A stretch of DNA of 64,000 nt from assembly GCF_013396335.1 (NCBI RefSeq), contig NZ_JABWSY010000012.1, positions 62,001 through 126,000 on the forward strand. The letters are read 5' to 3'. Within the stretch, counting starts at the first letter, position 1. Each line of letters starts with the position of its first letter. The notes below the pieces were generated by a model. That model did not search any database. It was not told the DNA's origin and worked only from the letters and a program-made list of their open reading frames with translations. The position numbers and the translations under genes are program-made. Source of the DNA: Bacillus sp. EB106-08-02-XG196. GTDB lineage: Bacteria > Bacillota > Bacilli > Bacillales > Cytobacillaceae. This document shows, in pieces, positions 8,995-17,554 of this stretch.

Positions 8995-10156
8995 TCACCA
9001 TCGCAATACCCTGGCCACCGCCAATGCATAAGCTAACGACAGCAAATTGTGCATTCCGGCGTCTTAATTCGTAAGCAGCAGATAATAACACTCTTGCCCC
9101 GCTCGCGCCAACCGGGTGTCCTAAGGCTATTGCTCCACCATTGACATTCGTTTTTTTACGGTCAAGTCCTAAAGCCTTTTCCACTGCTAAATATTGTGCA
9201 GCGAACGCTTCGTTTACTTCAATAACATCCATGTCATCAAGAGTAAGCTTGGCTTTGTTGAGTGCCTGCTGGATGGCTGGAACAGGACCGATGCCCATGA
9301 TGGTTGGATCTACCCCTGTAACAACCCATGAAACGATTCGGGCTATTGGCTTTAGGTTGTTGTTTTGAACGGATTGTTTTCCAGCCACTACAAGTGATGC
9401 TGCTCCGTCATTAATGCCTGAAGAATTCCCCGCCGTGACTGTGCCCCCTTTTTTAAATGATGGCTTAAGCTTGGACAAGGCTTCCATGTTTGCATCCGAT
9501 TTTATATGTTCATCTTTTTGAATAAGGAGGCTGCCTTTTCTTGTTTTAACCTCAACTGGGACGATTTCTTCCTCAAATACATGGGTTGCTCTGACCGCTC
9601 GTTGATTTGATTCCGCAGCAAATGCATCTTGTTCTTCTCTTGTAATTTCGTACATTTCAGCAAGTTTTTCTGCTGTAAGTCCCATACCAAATCCTGTGTA
9701 TTGGTCCGTTAATGTTTCTAACAGCATATCATCAAACGACAGGTTCCCCATTTTAGCTCCGCCAAAGCGCTGCGTGAAATTGGCAAAAGGCGATTGCGAC
9801 ATATTTTCCGCCCCGCCTGCAAGGACGATGCCGGCATCACCAACTAAAATATGCTGGGCAGCGGAAACGACGGATTGCAGGCCAGAACCACATAACCGGT
9901 TCAATGAAAATGCTGGCACCTCCTTTGGAACTCCGCTATATAAGCCGATGTGCCTCGAAAGATAGGAAGCATTTTTTTCTGTGTGGATGACATTTCCATA
10001 GATAACATGGTCAATTTGCATTGGATCAACATTTGAGCGGCGCAACGCTTCTACAGCACTTACCTTCCCAAGTTCGGTCACACCCGTTTGTGCGAAGGAA
10101 CCTCCAAATTTTGTGAAAGCGGTTCTGGCACCGTCAACCAAATAAACTTCAGTCAT
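8981..10156 (-). CDS. Acetyl-CoA acyltransferase (thiolase)
   Basis: Cleaves 3-oxoacyl-CoA with CoA to acetyl-CoA and a shortened acyl-CoA. Full family length at 391 residues. The nucleophilic cysteine is in LNRLCGSGLQS (about residue 88), the catalytic histidine in NGGAIALGHPVGASGA (about 348) and the second cysteine in SLCIGGGQG (about 377). The start overlaps the end of the MaoC-like gene by 8 bases. Sequence alone does not separate degradative from biosynthetic types; operon context favours the degradative role. Confidence 0.94.
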   Translation of the reverse strand: MTEVYLVDGARTAFTKFGGSFAQTGVTELGKVSAVEALRRSNVDPMQIDHVIYGNVIHTEKNASYLSRHIGLYSGVPKEVPAFSLNRLCGSGLQSVVSAAQHILVGDAGIVLAGGAENMSQSPFANFTQRFGGAKMGNLSFDDMLLETLTDQYTGFGMGLTAEKLAEMYEITREEQDAFAAESNQRAVRATHVFEEEIVPVEVKTRKGSLLIQKDEHIKSDANMEALSKLKPSFKKGGTVTAGNSSGINDGAASLVVAGKQSVQNNNLKPIARIVSWVVTGVDPTIMGIGPVPAIQQALNKAKLTLDDMDVIEVNEAFAAQYLAVEKALGLDRKKTNVNGGAIALGHPVGASGARVLLSAAYELRRRNAQFAVVSLCIGGGQGIAMVIEHV

Positions 10157-10553
10157 GTTCTTTTCCTCCTTTTAATTCAAATGATCCATTCAGTTTTACT
10201 TGCTGGTGAGCATCCGTGACCTGGATAGTCCCATGTAAGTCATCCAATTCTGTTTTTGTGATCATTGTTTCAGTGACTATCAGTTCTTCCCCAGAGTAGG
10301 TAGGGGAGAGAAATCGGACCTGGAATTTTGCTAGTTTCCCCTCTGGATACCATGCTTCAAGTGCTTTTGAAACCAAGCCCATGACATACATACCATGAGC
10401 AATTGGTTGTGGATGGCCGCTTTTTTGGGCAACCTCTGGTACTGTGTGGACAGGGTTGAAGTCTCCTGAAGCCCCCGCATACTGGACCAAGTCAACGGGT
10501 TGGATATATTTTACTTTTAATTGTTTATGTGACAATTTTTCCCCTCCATTCAA
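10149..10553 (-). CDS. MaoC-like hotdog dehydratase/hydratase
   Basis: A 134-residue single hotdog-fold protein. It has the hydratase-2 type motif YAGASGDFNPVH, with the Asp and His expected for the catalytic pair, followed by IAHGMYVMGLV. Such proteins hydrate 2-enoyl-CoA to (R)-3-hydroxyacyl-CoA or act on modified acyl-CoAs. The gene directly upstream encodes a second hotdog protein resembling the N-terminal dehydratase half; in related systems two such proteins form a heterodimer. An (R)-specific product could also feed PHA synthesis by PhaRC in this window, but that is inference. Confidence 0.85.
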   Translation of the reverse strand: MNGGEKLSHKQLKVKYIQPVDLVQYAGASGDFNPVHTVPEVAQKSGHPQPIAHGMYVMGLVSKALEAWYPEGKLAKFQVRFLSPTYSGEELIVTETMITKTELDDLHGTIQVTDAHQQVKLNGSFELKGGKEHD

Positions 10554-10568
10554 GGGTGCAGGTGCAAC

Positions 10569-10994
10569 TTAAGGGATTTTAATCAATGTGGACCTGCATA
10601 TAACTGTTAGCTTATTCAATTGATTACGGTACACCGTTTTCAAATAATAAAAGGTCATGCTTCGTTTTTCCTCGACTCTTTCTACCGTAAGCGTCGCGGT
10701 AATAGTGTCGCCCGCACAGATTTCCTCGAGGTATTCATACGATTGTTCACCATGGAGCACCTGCTCCGGATGAAGTTGTAACCTATCAAATAATTGATAA
10801 AGATCGCGATCATTTGAGTACTCAATGACCGTTGGAAAAGTTGGAGGTGTCACAACATCACGGTATCCATTTTGCTGTGCTTCCTCTTGGCTATAATAAA
10901 TCGGATTTTTGAGACCCAGTACCTTCGCAAACGTTTTGATTTTTCCCCGCTCTATCTCAAATGGTTTGTAGTGATGAGTTATCTCCACTTTCAT
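10569..10994 (-). CDS. MaoC N-terminal (FAS1-like dehydratase) domain protein
   Basis: A 141-residue hotdog protein of the type annotated as FAS1-like or MaoC-N dehydratase (FAKVLGLKNPIYYS, then YRDVVTPPTFPTVIEY and VLHGEQSYEYLEEICAGD). The catalytic Asp/His motif is not conserved (LGLKNPIYYS replaces the GDxNPxH type), as expected for the non-catalytic partner. Its 15-base distance from the MaoC-like gene suggests a two-subunit enzyme. Start ATG at 10994 with a GGGATGAG site. Confidence 0.82.
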   Translation of the reverse strand: MKVEITHHYKPFEIERGKIKTFAKVLGLKNPIYYSQEEAQQNGYRDVVTPPTFPTVIEYSNDRDLYQLFDRLQLHPEQVLHGEQSYEYLEEICAGDTITATLTVERVEEKRSMTFYYLKTVYRNQLNKLTVICRSTLIKIP

Positions 10995-11008
10995 CTCATC
11001 CCTCTTTT

Positions 11009-12061
11009 TTACAAGATTTGGTTTGTCCGTGTTAAATTTGCCAAGTTAAATAAGTTGGTAATCGGGATATGAAGTTTCGCAAACCGATCGTCATTCGCCG
11101 CGCCTTTTTTCCAGCGATAATAGAGCTGTTGTAATATGACGGCAAGCTTGTAAAAGCCGAATGCCACATAATAGTTAATATGTGAGATGTCACGACCGCT
11201 TACCTGGGCATACTGTTCAGCCATTTCCCTTCTTGAAAAGAAGCCCTTCTGATTTGTCACCAGCGAAATTCCCATGTCTGGATCACTCACTTCTCCCCAG
11301 TATGCAAGAACTGCGCCAATATCTGTCATCGGATCGCCAATTGTTGCCATTTCCCAGTCGAGTACCCCTTTTACTACGCCAGGGTCATGTGGGTCCAGGA
11401 CGAGGTTGTTTAGTTTAAAGTCATTATGAACAATCGTCGTCTCGACAGTTGTCGGCATTTGCTTTATCAGCCATACCTCCAGTTCCGAAACTCCAGCAAT
11501 TTCATGCGTTTTGGACACGCTGTAGCGTTTAATCCAGCTATGAATCTGCCTTTCTAAAAACCCTTCTGGTTTCCCTATATCCATTAAGTTTGCTTTCTTG
11601 TAATCTACGTTTTGAAGCTCAATTAAGCTATTAATGATACTTTTTGAAATGGCAGGACCAACCAACTCTGAAGATCCATACGCCTCAGGAAGAACATCGT
11701 TAACGACCACCCCTTGCTTTTTTTCCATGAGGTAAAAATGTCGCCCCATAATGACTGGGTCATCGCTATATAAATATGGTTTGGGGGCAAGGGGATAAAC
11801 ACCATGCAGTCTGGATAGAATCATATACTCCCGCTTGATATCATGTGCTTTCGCTGGAATTTCACCAAACGGAGGCCTCCTTAACACCGATTCCCATTCC
11901 CCAAACGACAGTAAATAGGTGTGATTGGAATAGCCTTCGGAAAATTTTCTAACCTTCATCGGTTCATTTGGGATGCCTGGAATCGTTTCACGGATTAAAG
12001 TTTCCAATAAACCCCAATTAATATGTTCGTGATCAATATATTGGTTCACAGTTTTCATCAT
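11009..12061 (-). CDS. APH-family kinase (ACAD10/ACAD11 kinase-domain type), candidate hydroxyacyl-CoA kinase
   Basis: A 350-residue aminoglycoside-phosphotransferase-fold protein. The catalytic loop HNDFKLNN (about residues 214-221) supplies the Asp and Asn, and LDWEMATIGDPMTD supplies the metal-binding Asp. Proteins of this shape are the kinase half of mammalian ACAD10/ACAD11 and of LvaA in Pseudomonas, which phosphorylate the hydroxyl of 4-hydroxyacyl-CoA before elimination. An ACAD11-like dehydrogenase is encoded in the same operon (18564-19769), which strongly supports that reading over drug resistance. Direct activity is not shown. It follows the crotonase gene at an 18-base distance. 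Confidence 0.85.
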   Translation of the reverse strand: MMKTVNQYIDHEHINWGLLETLIRETIPGIPNEPMKVRKFSEGYSNHTYLLSFGEWESVLRRPPFGEIPAKAHDIKREYMILSRLHGVYPLAPKPYLYSDDPVIMGRHFYLMEKKQGVVVNDVLPEAYGSSELVGPAISKSIINSLIELQNVDYKKANLMDIGKPEGFLERQIHSWIKRYSVSKTHEIAGVSELEVWLIKQMPTTVETTIVHNDFKLNNLVLDPHDPGVVKGVLDWEMATIGDPMTDIGAVLAYWGEVSDPDMGISLVTNQKGFFSRREMAEQYAQVSGRDISHINYYVAFGFYKLAVILQQLYYRWKKGAANDDRFAKLHIPITNLFNLANLTRTNQIL

Positions 12062-12078
12062 CCTTAATTCACCCCTGT

Positions 12079-12849
12079 TTACTTGCCGTAATAGATTGGA
12101 ATGCGTTTTTCTTTAAAAGCCTTTGCCCCTTCTAGCATGTCTTCGGTTTGACAAAGAACAGCAAAGCATTGTGTTTCAAAGGCTTGACCTTCCGCAAACG
12201 TAGTATCTAAACCTCGTGTAATCGCTTGTTTGGCTTTTGCGATGGCTAACGGACCTTTTCTTGTGATTTGTTCAGCGAGTGCCAGTGCTTCTTTGACAGA
12301 TTCACCGTTTGGTACGACCGCTTCAACCACTCCCCATTCATACGCTTCATCGGCAGAAAGGGCTGCGCCTGTAAAAATCATTTTCTTTGCCCGGCCCGGA
12401 CCAATTAATTGCGTCAAGCGCTGTGTCCCGCCGTAGCCTGGCAAAATCGCCAATCCGGTTTCTGGTAAACCGAGTTTTGCTTTTTGCTCAGCAATTCTAA
12501 TATCACAAGCAAGTGCCAGTTCAAGTCCTCCCCCTAATGCAAGACCATTTATGGCACAAATTACCGGAAACGGTGCAGAAGCTAGCTTATTAAAAATCAT
12601 TTTTCCTTTATCTACTAATCTCGCACCCTCTTTGGCATCAAGATGAAGAAATTGATTAATATCCGCACCCGCAACAAATGCCTTTTCACCTGCTCCTGTA
12701 ACGACGAGTGCGCGGCAGTCCGATTTGGAGAGAATTTCATCAAAAATTACGTCCAAATCACTTAATAGTGCGTCAGTCAGCACATTCAATGGCGGATTTG
12801 CAATGGTCAGCAGGTAGACAAATCCTTTTTGTTCGTATGTAACCAACAT
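12079..12849 (-). CDS. Enoyl-CoA hydratase
   Basis: A 256-residue crotonase that keeps both classical catalytic glutamates: one in the ALGGGLELALACDIR segment and one in GLPETGLAILPGYGGTQRL. This makes it the best candidate for the standard syn-hydration of 2-enoyl-CoA in the operon. The oxyanion segment AFVAGADI is also present. The start ATG lies 43 bases inside the preceding ComB-family gene, and a GGGAGAGG site supports it. Confidence 0.93.
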   Translation of the reverse strand: MLVTYEQKGFVYLLTIANPPLNVLTDALLSDLDVIFDEILSKSDCRALVVTGAGEKAFVAGADINQFLHLDAKEGARLVDKGKMIFNKLASAPFPVICAINGLALGGGLELALACDIRIAEQKAKLGLPETGLAILPGYGGTQRLTQLIGPGRAKKMIFTGAALSADEAYEWGVVEAVVPNGESVKEALALAEQITRKGPLAIAKAKQAITRGLDTTFAEGQAFETQCFAVLCQTEDMLEGAKAFKEKRIPIYYGK

Positions 12850-13589
12850 TCTGACCTCTCCCTTCCTATATGATTAGCGTATAATTTCCCATTCCTATAT
12901 ACAGGCACGACATCTACTTTCTCAACTTGGTCAATGACCCATTGAGTACTATGCTCATAACCAGTCCTTTTTAACAACCCTGCTGTCTCGCTTCCTAGCA
13001 AGTTTACAAACTGTTTTGACTTGGCATGAATGAAAGCGTCTCTTGCCAACCTTGATGCATCGGAAAGCTCAAAGACATTATTCCTCGTGAGGTGATCAAT
13101 GATTTGTCCAGCCCCGATAAAATCTTCCATGGAGAAACGTCCAGCATTTCCGGAACAGATGAGAATAATCGACGACCCATCGGCCCGCTGCCTAATTTGT
13201 TCGGAGACACGGTGGCCATTAATAAGCGAGGACACATATAGCACCTTCGCCTGCTTAGCTTTTTCGATCGCAATCGTTCCATTCGTCGAGCAAATAATTG
13301 CTGGTCGTTTTATCCTGGTTGTTTCTATTAACGTGGGGTCTGGATAATGAAAATTCGCTATCGATTCTCCCTGCCATTCGCCCATTAACAGATAGGGGCT
13401 TTTCTGCTTCTTTACAATATCAAGTGCTGATAATGCGTCTTTCACGGCATAGACCGGTTCATATCCTTTTTTGAGTAAATAGGTAATCGTTGAGGTGGCC
13501 AGTAAAACATCGATGACCACCGCCGTACAATTACGAATCATTTCCGAATCTACTAATTCTTTTTGCGTTATCACATGGATTTTTCTCAT
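12807..13589 (-). CDS. ComB-family protein (2-phosphosulfolactate phosphatase family)
   Basis: A 260-residue protein of the ComB family, magnesium-dependent phosphatases that convert 2-phosphosulfolactate to sulfolactate. Family segments seen are VVIDVLLATSTI near the N-terminus, ICSTNGTIAIEKA, LICSGNAGRFSMEDFIGAGQII near residue 160, and SDASRLA. A ComB gene inside an acyl-CoA operon is unexpected: no other sulfonate gene is nearby. Because a kinase gene lies two genes downstream, it could act on a phosphorylated acyl or hydroxy acid, but this is speculation. The C-terminal tail of about 20 residues overlaps the next gene and may be non-conserved. Confidence 0.85.
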   Translation of the reverse strand: MRKIHVITQKELVDSEMIRNCTAVVIDVLLATSTITYLLKKGYEPVYAVKDALSALDIVKKQKSPYLLMGEWQGESIANFHYPDPTLIETTRIKRPAIICSTNGTIAIEKAKQAKVLYVSSLINGHRVSEQIRQRADGSSIILICSGNAGRFSMEDFIGAGQIIDHLTRNNVFELSDASRLARDAFIHAKSKQFVNLLGSETAGLLKRTGYEHSTQWVIDQVEKVDVVPVYRNGKLYANHIGRERSECWLHTNKKDLSTC

Positions 13590-13593
13590 GCTA

Positions 13594-14136
13594 TTAACTA
13601 TTTCTTTCTATATTAAATAGGAAAGAAGGTTCTTTCTCCAACAGGTTTTTTAAAAGAATGAACAAGTTCTCGACAATGATTAAAGCAAAGGCTGCGGGAA
13701 CAAAAAAGAACAAGGGGTAAATTGGGTATAATGTTCCTGCTGCCGGAAAGGACATTTTTCGTTCCAGCCCTTCCATGGCATACTCCCATGTAAATTGCGT
13801 CATTAGTACAAAAATAAAAAGTTCTACGATAATCATTCCAAATATAAAAAATTTCTTGGTTCTATTCTGAAAACGATCCATCAAAAGGTCCATTCTTGGA
13901 AGGACGTTAGATGAATACATATACGCAAGAGCTGGAAACACAAGGATAGGCATAAAGTAGTTTTGCACAATTTCAAACCCACCGTTGATTGTGTTGCCGC
14001 CAGTGTTTCGCAAAAATACATCAGCGGTAATAAACAACATCATCCCAAACAAGCTGATACCGCTAATCCATACACCAATGAGCTTAATCCAATTAAAATA
14101 TTTGTAAGCATTTAAAATCCCGTTCATCCTCATCAT
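13594..14136 (-). CDS. TRAP transporter small permease (DctQ type)
   Basis: The four-helix small membrane subunit of a tripartite ATP-independent periplasmic-type transporter, 180 residues. Helices are visible at about residues 18-38, 55-75, 94-114 and 138-160. It works with the large permease and the binding protein encoded just upstream. It is 4 bases from the ComB-family gene, so the transporter and the catabolic genes form one transcription unit. Confidence 0.9.
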   Translation of the reverse strand: MMRMNGILNAYKYFNWIKLIGVWISGISLFGMMLFITADVFLRNTGGNTINGGFEIVQNYFMPILVFPALAYMYSSNVLPRMDLLMDRFQNRTKKFFIFGMIIVELFIFVLMTQFTWEYAMEGLERKMSFPAAGTLYPIYPLFFFVPAAFALIIVENLFILLKNLLEKEPSFLFNIERNS

Positions 14137-14144
14137 CCTTTCTG

Positions 14145-15470
14145 TTAAGAATCCATCGAATTTGGTAGGTATGTGGCAAGTTCAGGGAAAAGAATCATCA
14201 GTCCGCCGACCACAACGAGTGCGGCTAAGGCAAACACCATACCAATACGGAAAATTGGTTCTAATCGAATATTACTGACACCTGCTACCGCGTATACACT
14301 TAACCCGACCGGAGGAGTCAGTAGACCGATGGTACAAATGACACCGACAAAGACACCGAACCATAATATATCTATCTGCATGGCATTGATAATTGGAAGG
14401 AGTACTGGAATCGACATTAAAATGACCGCAGCCCCTTCAATGAACATAAACATGATGAAAAGCACCACAGAGATCACGATAAGCACTAATGCTGGCGTAT
14501 CCATAATTGGCTCAAGCATCGAAATTAATTTTCTTGGTATCAGAGAAAGTGAGATGAATCGGCCAAAGATTTGCGCCCCAATCATGATGATCAGAACCAT
14601 ACCTGTTAACCGAAGCGTTTCGATAACAGAGTATTTGATAAAATCAAAATTCACCTTTCCTAACACAAGTGCAGCTAAAAACCCGGCAAATGATCCTACT
14701 GCTCCTGCTTCTGTCGGGGTGAAAATACCGCTGTAAATCCCCACGAAAATAATTGCCATCACTAAAAAAGAAATAAATATTACGGTTATTAGCCGAGGTA
14801 CGGAGACATAATGTGCTTCTTCGACTGTTGCAGCTACTTCGTTTTGAACAACCGGCTGCTTTTTTTCAATTTTGTAATAGACCAACATCACGGCGATAAA
14901 CACTAGCATACATAGTATTCCTGGGATAACTGAACCAATAAATAAGGAGCCTATAGGAGTTTCTGTAGCTACTCCATAAAGGATTAAGATGATACTCGGT
15001 GGGATAACCCCTGAAAGGGAGCCCGCTGCCGCAGCTATTGCCCCTGCAAGCGGTCCGCTGTATCCGTGTCTTCGCAACTCTGGGACTGCGACCTGACCAA
15101 GGGATGCGGCAGTGGCTGTACCAGACCCGGATACGGCGCCAAGCAGTCCACCAATAATCATGGTTAACACACCCAACGCACCATTTTTCCCTCTGGAAAC
15201 CTTATGTACCAAATAAAAAATGTCTTTTACAATGTCAGCTTTCAAAATGAATTGCGCCATCAACACGTACAACGGAATCGTTGTTAACGTATAACTTGCC
15301 ACTCGGTTAAACGGCTCGTTTCCTAAGAGTCCTGGTAAAATATCGAACCCTTCTAATAAAATAATCCCGATGATTCCACAGGCAAATAACACGGAATGAA
15401 TGTACAAACCAGACAGCAGAAAAAGGACTAATAATGTAAGTGTGATGGTTATGACGATTACTGCATCCAT
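14145..15470 (-). CDS. TRAP transporter large permease (DctM type)
   Basis: The 441-residue channel subunit, with about 12 hydrophobic helices. It has the glycine-rich LLGAVSGSGTATAASLGQVAVPEL region near residue 100 and a second inverted half (IIMIGAQIFGRFISLS, PPVGLSVYAV) typical of DctM. It drives Na-coupled uptake of carboxylates or sulfonates delivered by DctP. An AGGGGAG site precedes the ATG. The ligand is unknown; operon context favours an organic acid. Confidence 0.93.
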   Translation of the reverse strand: MDAVIVITITLTLLVLFLLSGLYIHSVLFACGIIGIILLEGFDILPGLLGNEPFNRVASYTLTTIPLYVLMAQFILKADIVKDIFYLVHKVSRGKNGALGVLTMIIGGLLGAVSGSGTATAASLGQVAVPELRRHGYSGPLAGAIAAAAGSLSGVIPPSIILILYGVATETPIGSLFIGSVIPGILCMLVFIAVMLVYYKIEKKQPVVQNEVAATVEEAHYVSVPRLITVIFISFLVMAIIFVGIYSGIFTPTEAGAVGSFAGFLAALVLGKVNFDFIKYSVIETLRLTGMVLIIMIGAQIFGRFISLSLIPRKLISMLEPIMDTPALVLIVISVVLFIMFMFIEGAAVILMSIPVLLPIINAMQIDILWFGVFVGVICTIGLLTPPVGLSVYAVAGVSNIRLEPIFRIGMVFALAALVVVGGLMILFPELATYLPNSMDS

Positions 15471-15583
15471 TTTACTCCCCTACCTTCCTGTAATTATGTG
15501 TCCCTCATTTCCTAGGTTCAGTTCATAAGGGCAATTAGGAGTTTTACCAATCAAAAAATGATTTTCTCGTGAATACATCCATG

Positions 15584-15628
15584 AAAGGGCTAGTCACCAA
15601 TAGTTCTACCAGTGACTAGCACCCTTTT
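15584..15628 (-). promoter_or_regulatory. Intercistronic hairpin between dctP and dctM
   Basis: In the 165-base gap after the binding-protein gene, a perfect stem (AAAGGG, one-base bulge, GCTAGTCAC) pairs across a 14-base loop. The minus-strand side has only three T after the stem, so it is probably a weak terminator or an mRNA-stabilising structure that gives more binding protein than permease. This is inference from position. Confidence 0.6.
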
Positions 15629-15635
15629 TTCGTTT

Positions 15636-16757
15636 TTATTTCATGTTCTTAACGCCCTCTGGGACGTCTCCGCCATGTTCGATAATAATGTCACGCCATA
15701 ATGTGACTAACTTATTCCCTGGTTGACCTTGTTTTTCAAGAAGGTTGGCGTAATCCTTCCATGTATCTTCAATCCCCTTGTTAATTAAATCTTGAACTCC
15801 TTTATCGAGGGTAGAAAATTCAACAAACTTACCGCCATCCGCTTCATTTTGCTTAATCATATCTTCTGAACGCTTAATCCACTCATCTGCTCCTTTTGAG
15901 AACAATTCTTCGTTTGCTTGTGTCATAGCCTCTTGCACATTCTTTGGCAGACTATCCCACTTCTCATTACTCAAGCCAATAAACGCATTGAAATGTCCGA
16001 AGTTTACTCCTGTAAGAGTGTATTTAAATAGATCCTGGAAACCATACCCTGACCAGTCAGCTATACTATAGTAACTGCCATCAAATGAGCCTCTGCTGAG
16101 TGAATCATACATTTCTACCGCAGGCATGGTAACACTGTTAATGCCAATGATTTCGGAGTATTTTTCATGGATGCGTGAAGGAGTGCGGAGAGAAGTCCCT
16201 TTCACATCTTTGGCTGTCTTGAATTCTTTTCCAGTTGTAGAGATTGAATACTCCTGAGTTGTGGCAATTGGGAATACTTTAAAATCGCCAAACTGCAACT
16301 CAGAAAATGATTTTCCATCAGCAAGCTCTACATCACTATTTAACAGATCATTCCATGCATTTGAACCGATATGGGCATCAGACTTTGCAAGTGGGAGCAT
16401 GGTGATCTCAGCCATTGCATATTGATCCGGCTGATAGATGGGAAGTACCAGTCCGACATCAATTGTACCGCTTAAAACGGCATCTCCTTCATCAGGTGTC
16501 GAAACAAGTTCGCCTCCAGCGAATGATTCAAACTCTACTTGACCATTCGTCAACTCTTCCACACGTTCCATCCACGGAACCATATTAGCCGACCACCAGG
16601 CATGTTGGGTGCTTAGCCCTGTCGCTGCCCGAAGTTTGATTACTTCACCCTTCTCACCTTCTCCGCCACTTTTAGATGTTTCTGATGAGCAGGCTGCCAA
16701 AATCATGAAAATGCTTATAATAAGTGTCAGTAATACCCCTTTTTTTCCTTTTCTCAC
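15636..16757 (-). CDS. TRAP transporter substrate-binding lipoprotein (DctP type)
   Basis: A 373-residue extracytoplasmic solute receptor. A lipoprotein signal peptide is clear: a basic start, a hydrophobic core and the lipobox ILAAC with the lipidated cysteine near residue 23. The mature part shows TRAP receptor features such as TKDVKGTSLRTPSRIHEKY, where the arginine would bind the ligand's carboxylate, and a central GSFDGSYYS segment. It captures an acidic substrate outside the membrane and hands it to DctQM. It lies 20 bases after a crotonase gene. Confidence 0.92.
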   Translation of the reverse strand: MRKGKKGVLLTLIISIFMILAACSSETSKSGGEGEKGEVIKLRAATGLSTQHAWWSANMVPWMERVEELTNGQVEFESFAGGELVSTPDEGDAVLSGTIDVGLVLPIYQPDQYAMAEITMLPLAKSDAHIGSNAWNDLLNSDVELADGKSFSELQFGDFKVFPIATTQEYSISTTGKEFKTAKDVKGTSLRTPSRIHEKYSEIIGINSVTMPAVEMYDSLSRGSFDGSYYSIADWSGYGFQDLFKYTLTGVNFGHFNAFIGLSNEKWDSLPKNVQEAMTQANEELFSKGADEWIKRSEDMIKQNEADGGKFVEFSTLDKGVQDLINKGIEDTWKDYANLLEKQGQPGNKLVTLWRDIIIEHGGDVPEGVKNMK

Positions 16758-16777
16758 ACGTGTTTCCCCCTTGTTAT

Positions 16778-17554
16778 TTATGATCCTACAAAACTAGCTT
16801 TTCTTTTCTCAAAAAAGGCGGATACCCCTTCTTTGTGATCGTCTGTTTGTAGTAGCATGGCTTGAATCGTATTCTCTTGCATAAGTGCTGTTTCATGATG
16901 CAGAGATGGAGCTGTATTGACGAGATACTTGACGTATTTGTTCGCCACTGAGGGACCATTCACAATGAAATCGGCAAAGGTCTCCGCCTCCTTGACAACA
17001 TCCCCTTCTGACAGGCGATTAATCATCTGATACGATAACGCTTCCTCTGCAGTAATAATTTTGCCTGCAGAAATCCATTCCTTTGCCAAAGGTGGCGAAA
17101 CCCTTTCAGATAAAAGCTTAATTAATCCCAAGTCGGGAATTAAGCCAATATTCGAAAAACTTAAAGCGAATTTTGCTCCCTTTTCAGCTACAATGAAATC
17201 GCAGGCAAGGGCGAGACTAAATCCTGCTCCAGCAGCAAAACCATGGACCGCGGCAATCACATATTTATTGAGCTCTAGAATCTGTCGGGTGAGTCCTGAA
17301 ACAAATTCGACCCATTCAGCAGCCTCTACTTGATTTTTCAAGTTCTTCATGGAATCAATGTCTCCACCCGCACAGAATGATTTGCCGTTGCCTGATAGAA
17401 CGATTACTTTCACAGCTTGATTGTTCTCAAGTCCAAGAAGTGCTTCACGTAATTCCTCCACTAACTCCCTTGATAGGGCATTTAGCTTACTAGGCCGGTT
17501 GAGAACAATATTGCCAATTCCTTTTTCCACTTTTATTTCAATGAATTCAGTCAT
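16778..17554 (-). CDS. Enoyl-CoA hydratase/isomerase family protein (PaaG-like isomerase type)
   Basis: A 258-residue crotonase with SFCAGGDI and VHGFAAGAGFSLALACD oxyanion segments. Both hydratase glutamates are absent; instead there is NIGLIPDLGL with an aspartate, the pattern of PaaG-type and delta3-delta2 enoyl-CoA isomerases. It probably moves a double bond or opens a ring-derived intermediate rather than hydrating. It overlaps the upstream oxidoreductase gene by 8 bases. Confidence 0.87.
   Translation of the reverse strand: MTEFIEIKVEKGIGNIVLNRPSKLNALSRELVEELREALLGLENNQAVKVIVLSGNGKSFCAGGDIDSMKNLKNQVEAAEWVEFVSGLTRQILELNKYVIAAVHGFAAGAGFSLALACDFIVAEKGAKFALSFSNIGLIPDLGLIKLLSERVSPPLAKEWISAGKIITAEEALSYQMINRLSEGDVVKEAETFADFIVNGPSVANKYVKYLVNTAPSLHHETALMQENTIQAMLLQTDDHKEGVSAFFEKRKASFVGS

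Noticed and set aside
11009-12061. Aminoglycoside resistance enzyme
   Set aside because: The APH fold alone is not evidence of resistance; the operon and the ACAD11-like partner favour a metabolic kinase.
14173-14736. Plus-strand frame of 187 codons opposite the DctM-type gene
   Set aside because: It is the antisense shadow of a well-conserved membrane gene and lacks a start signal.
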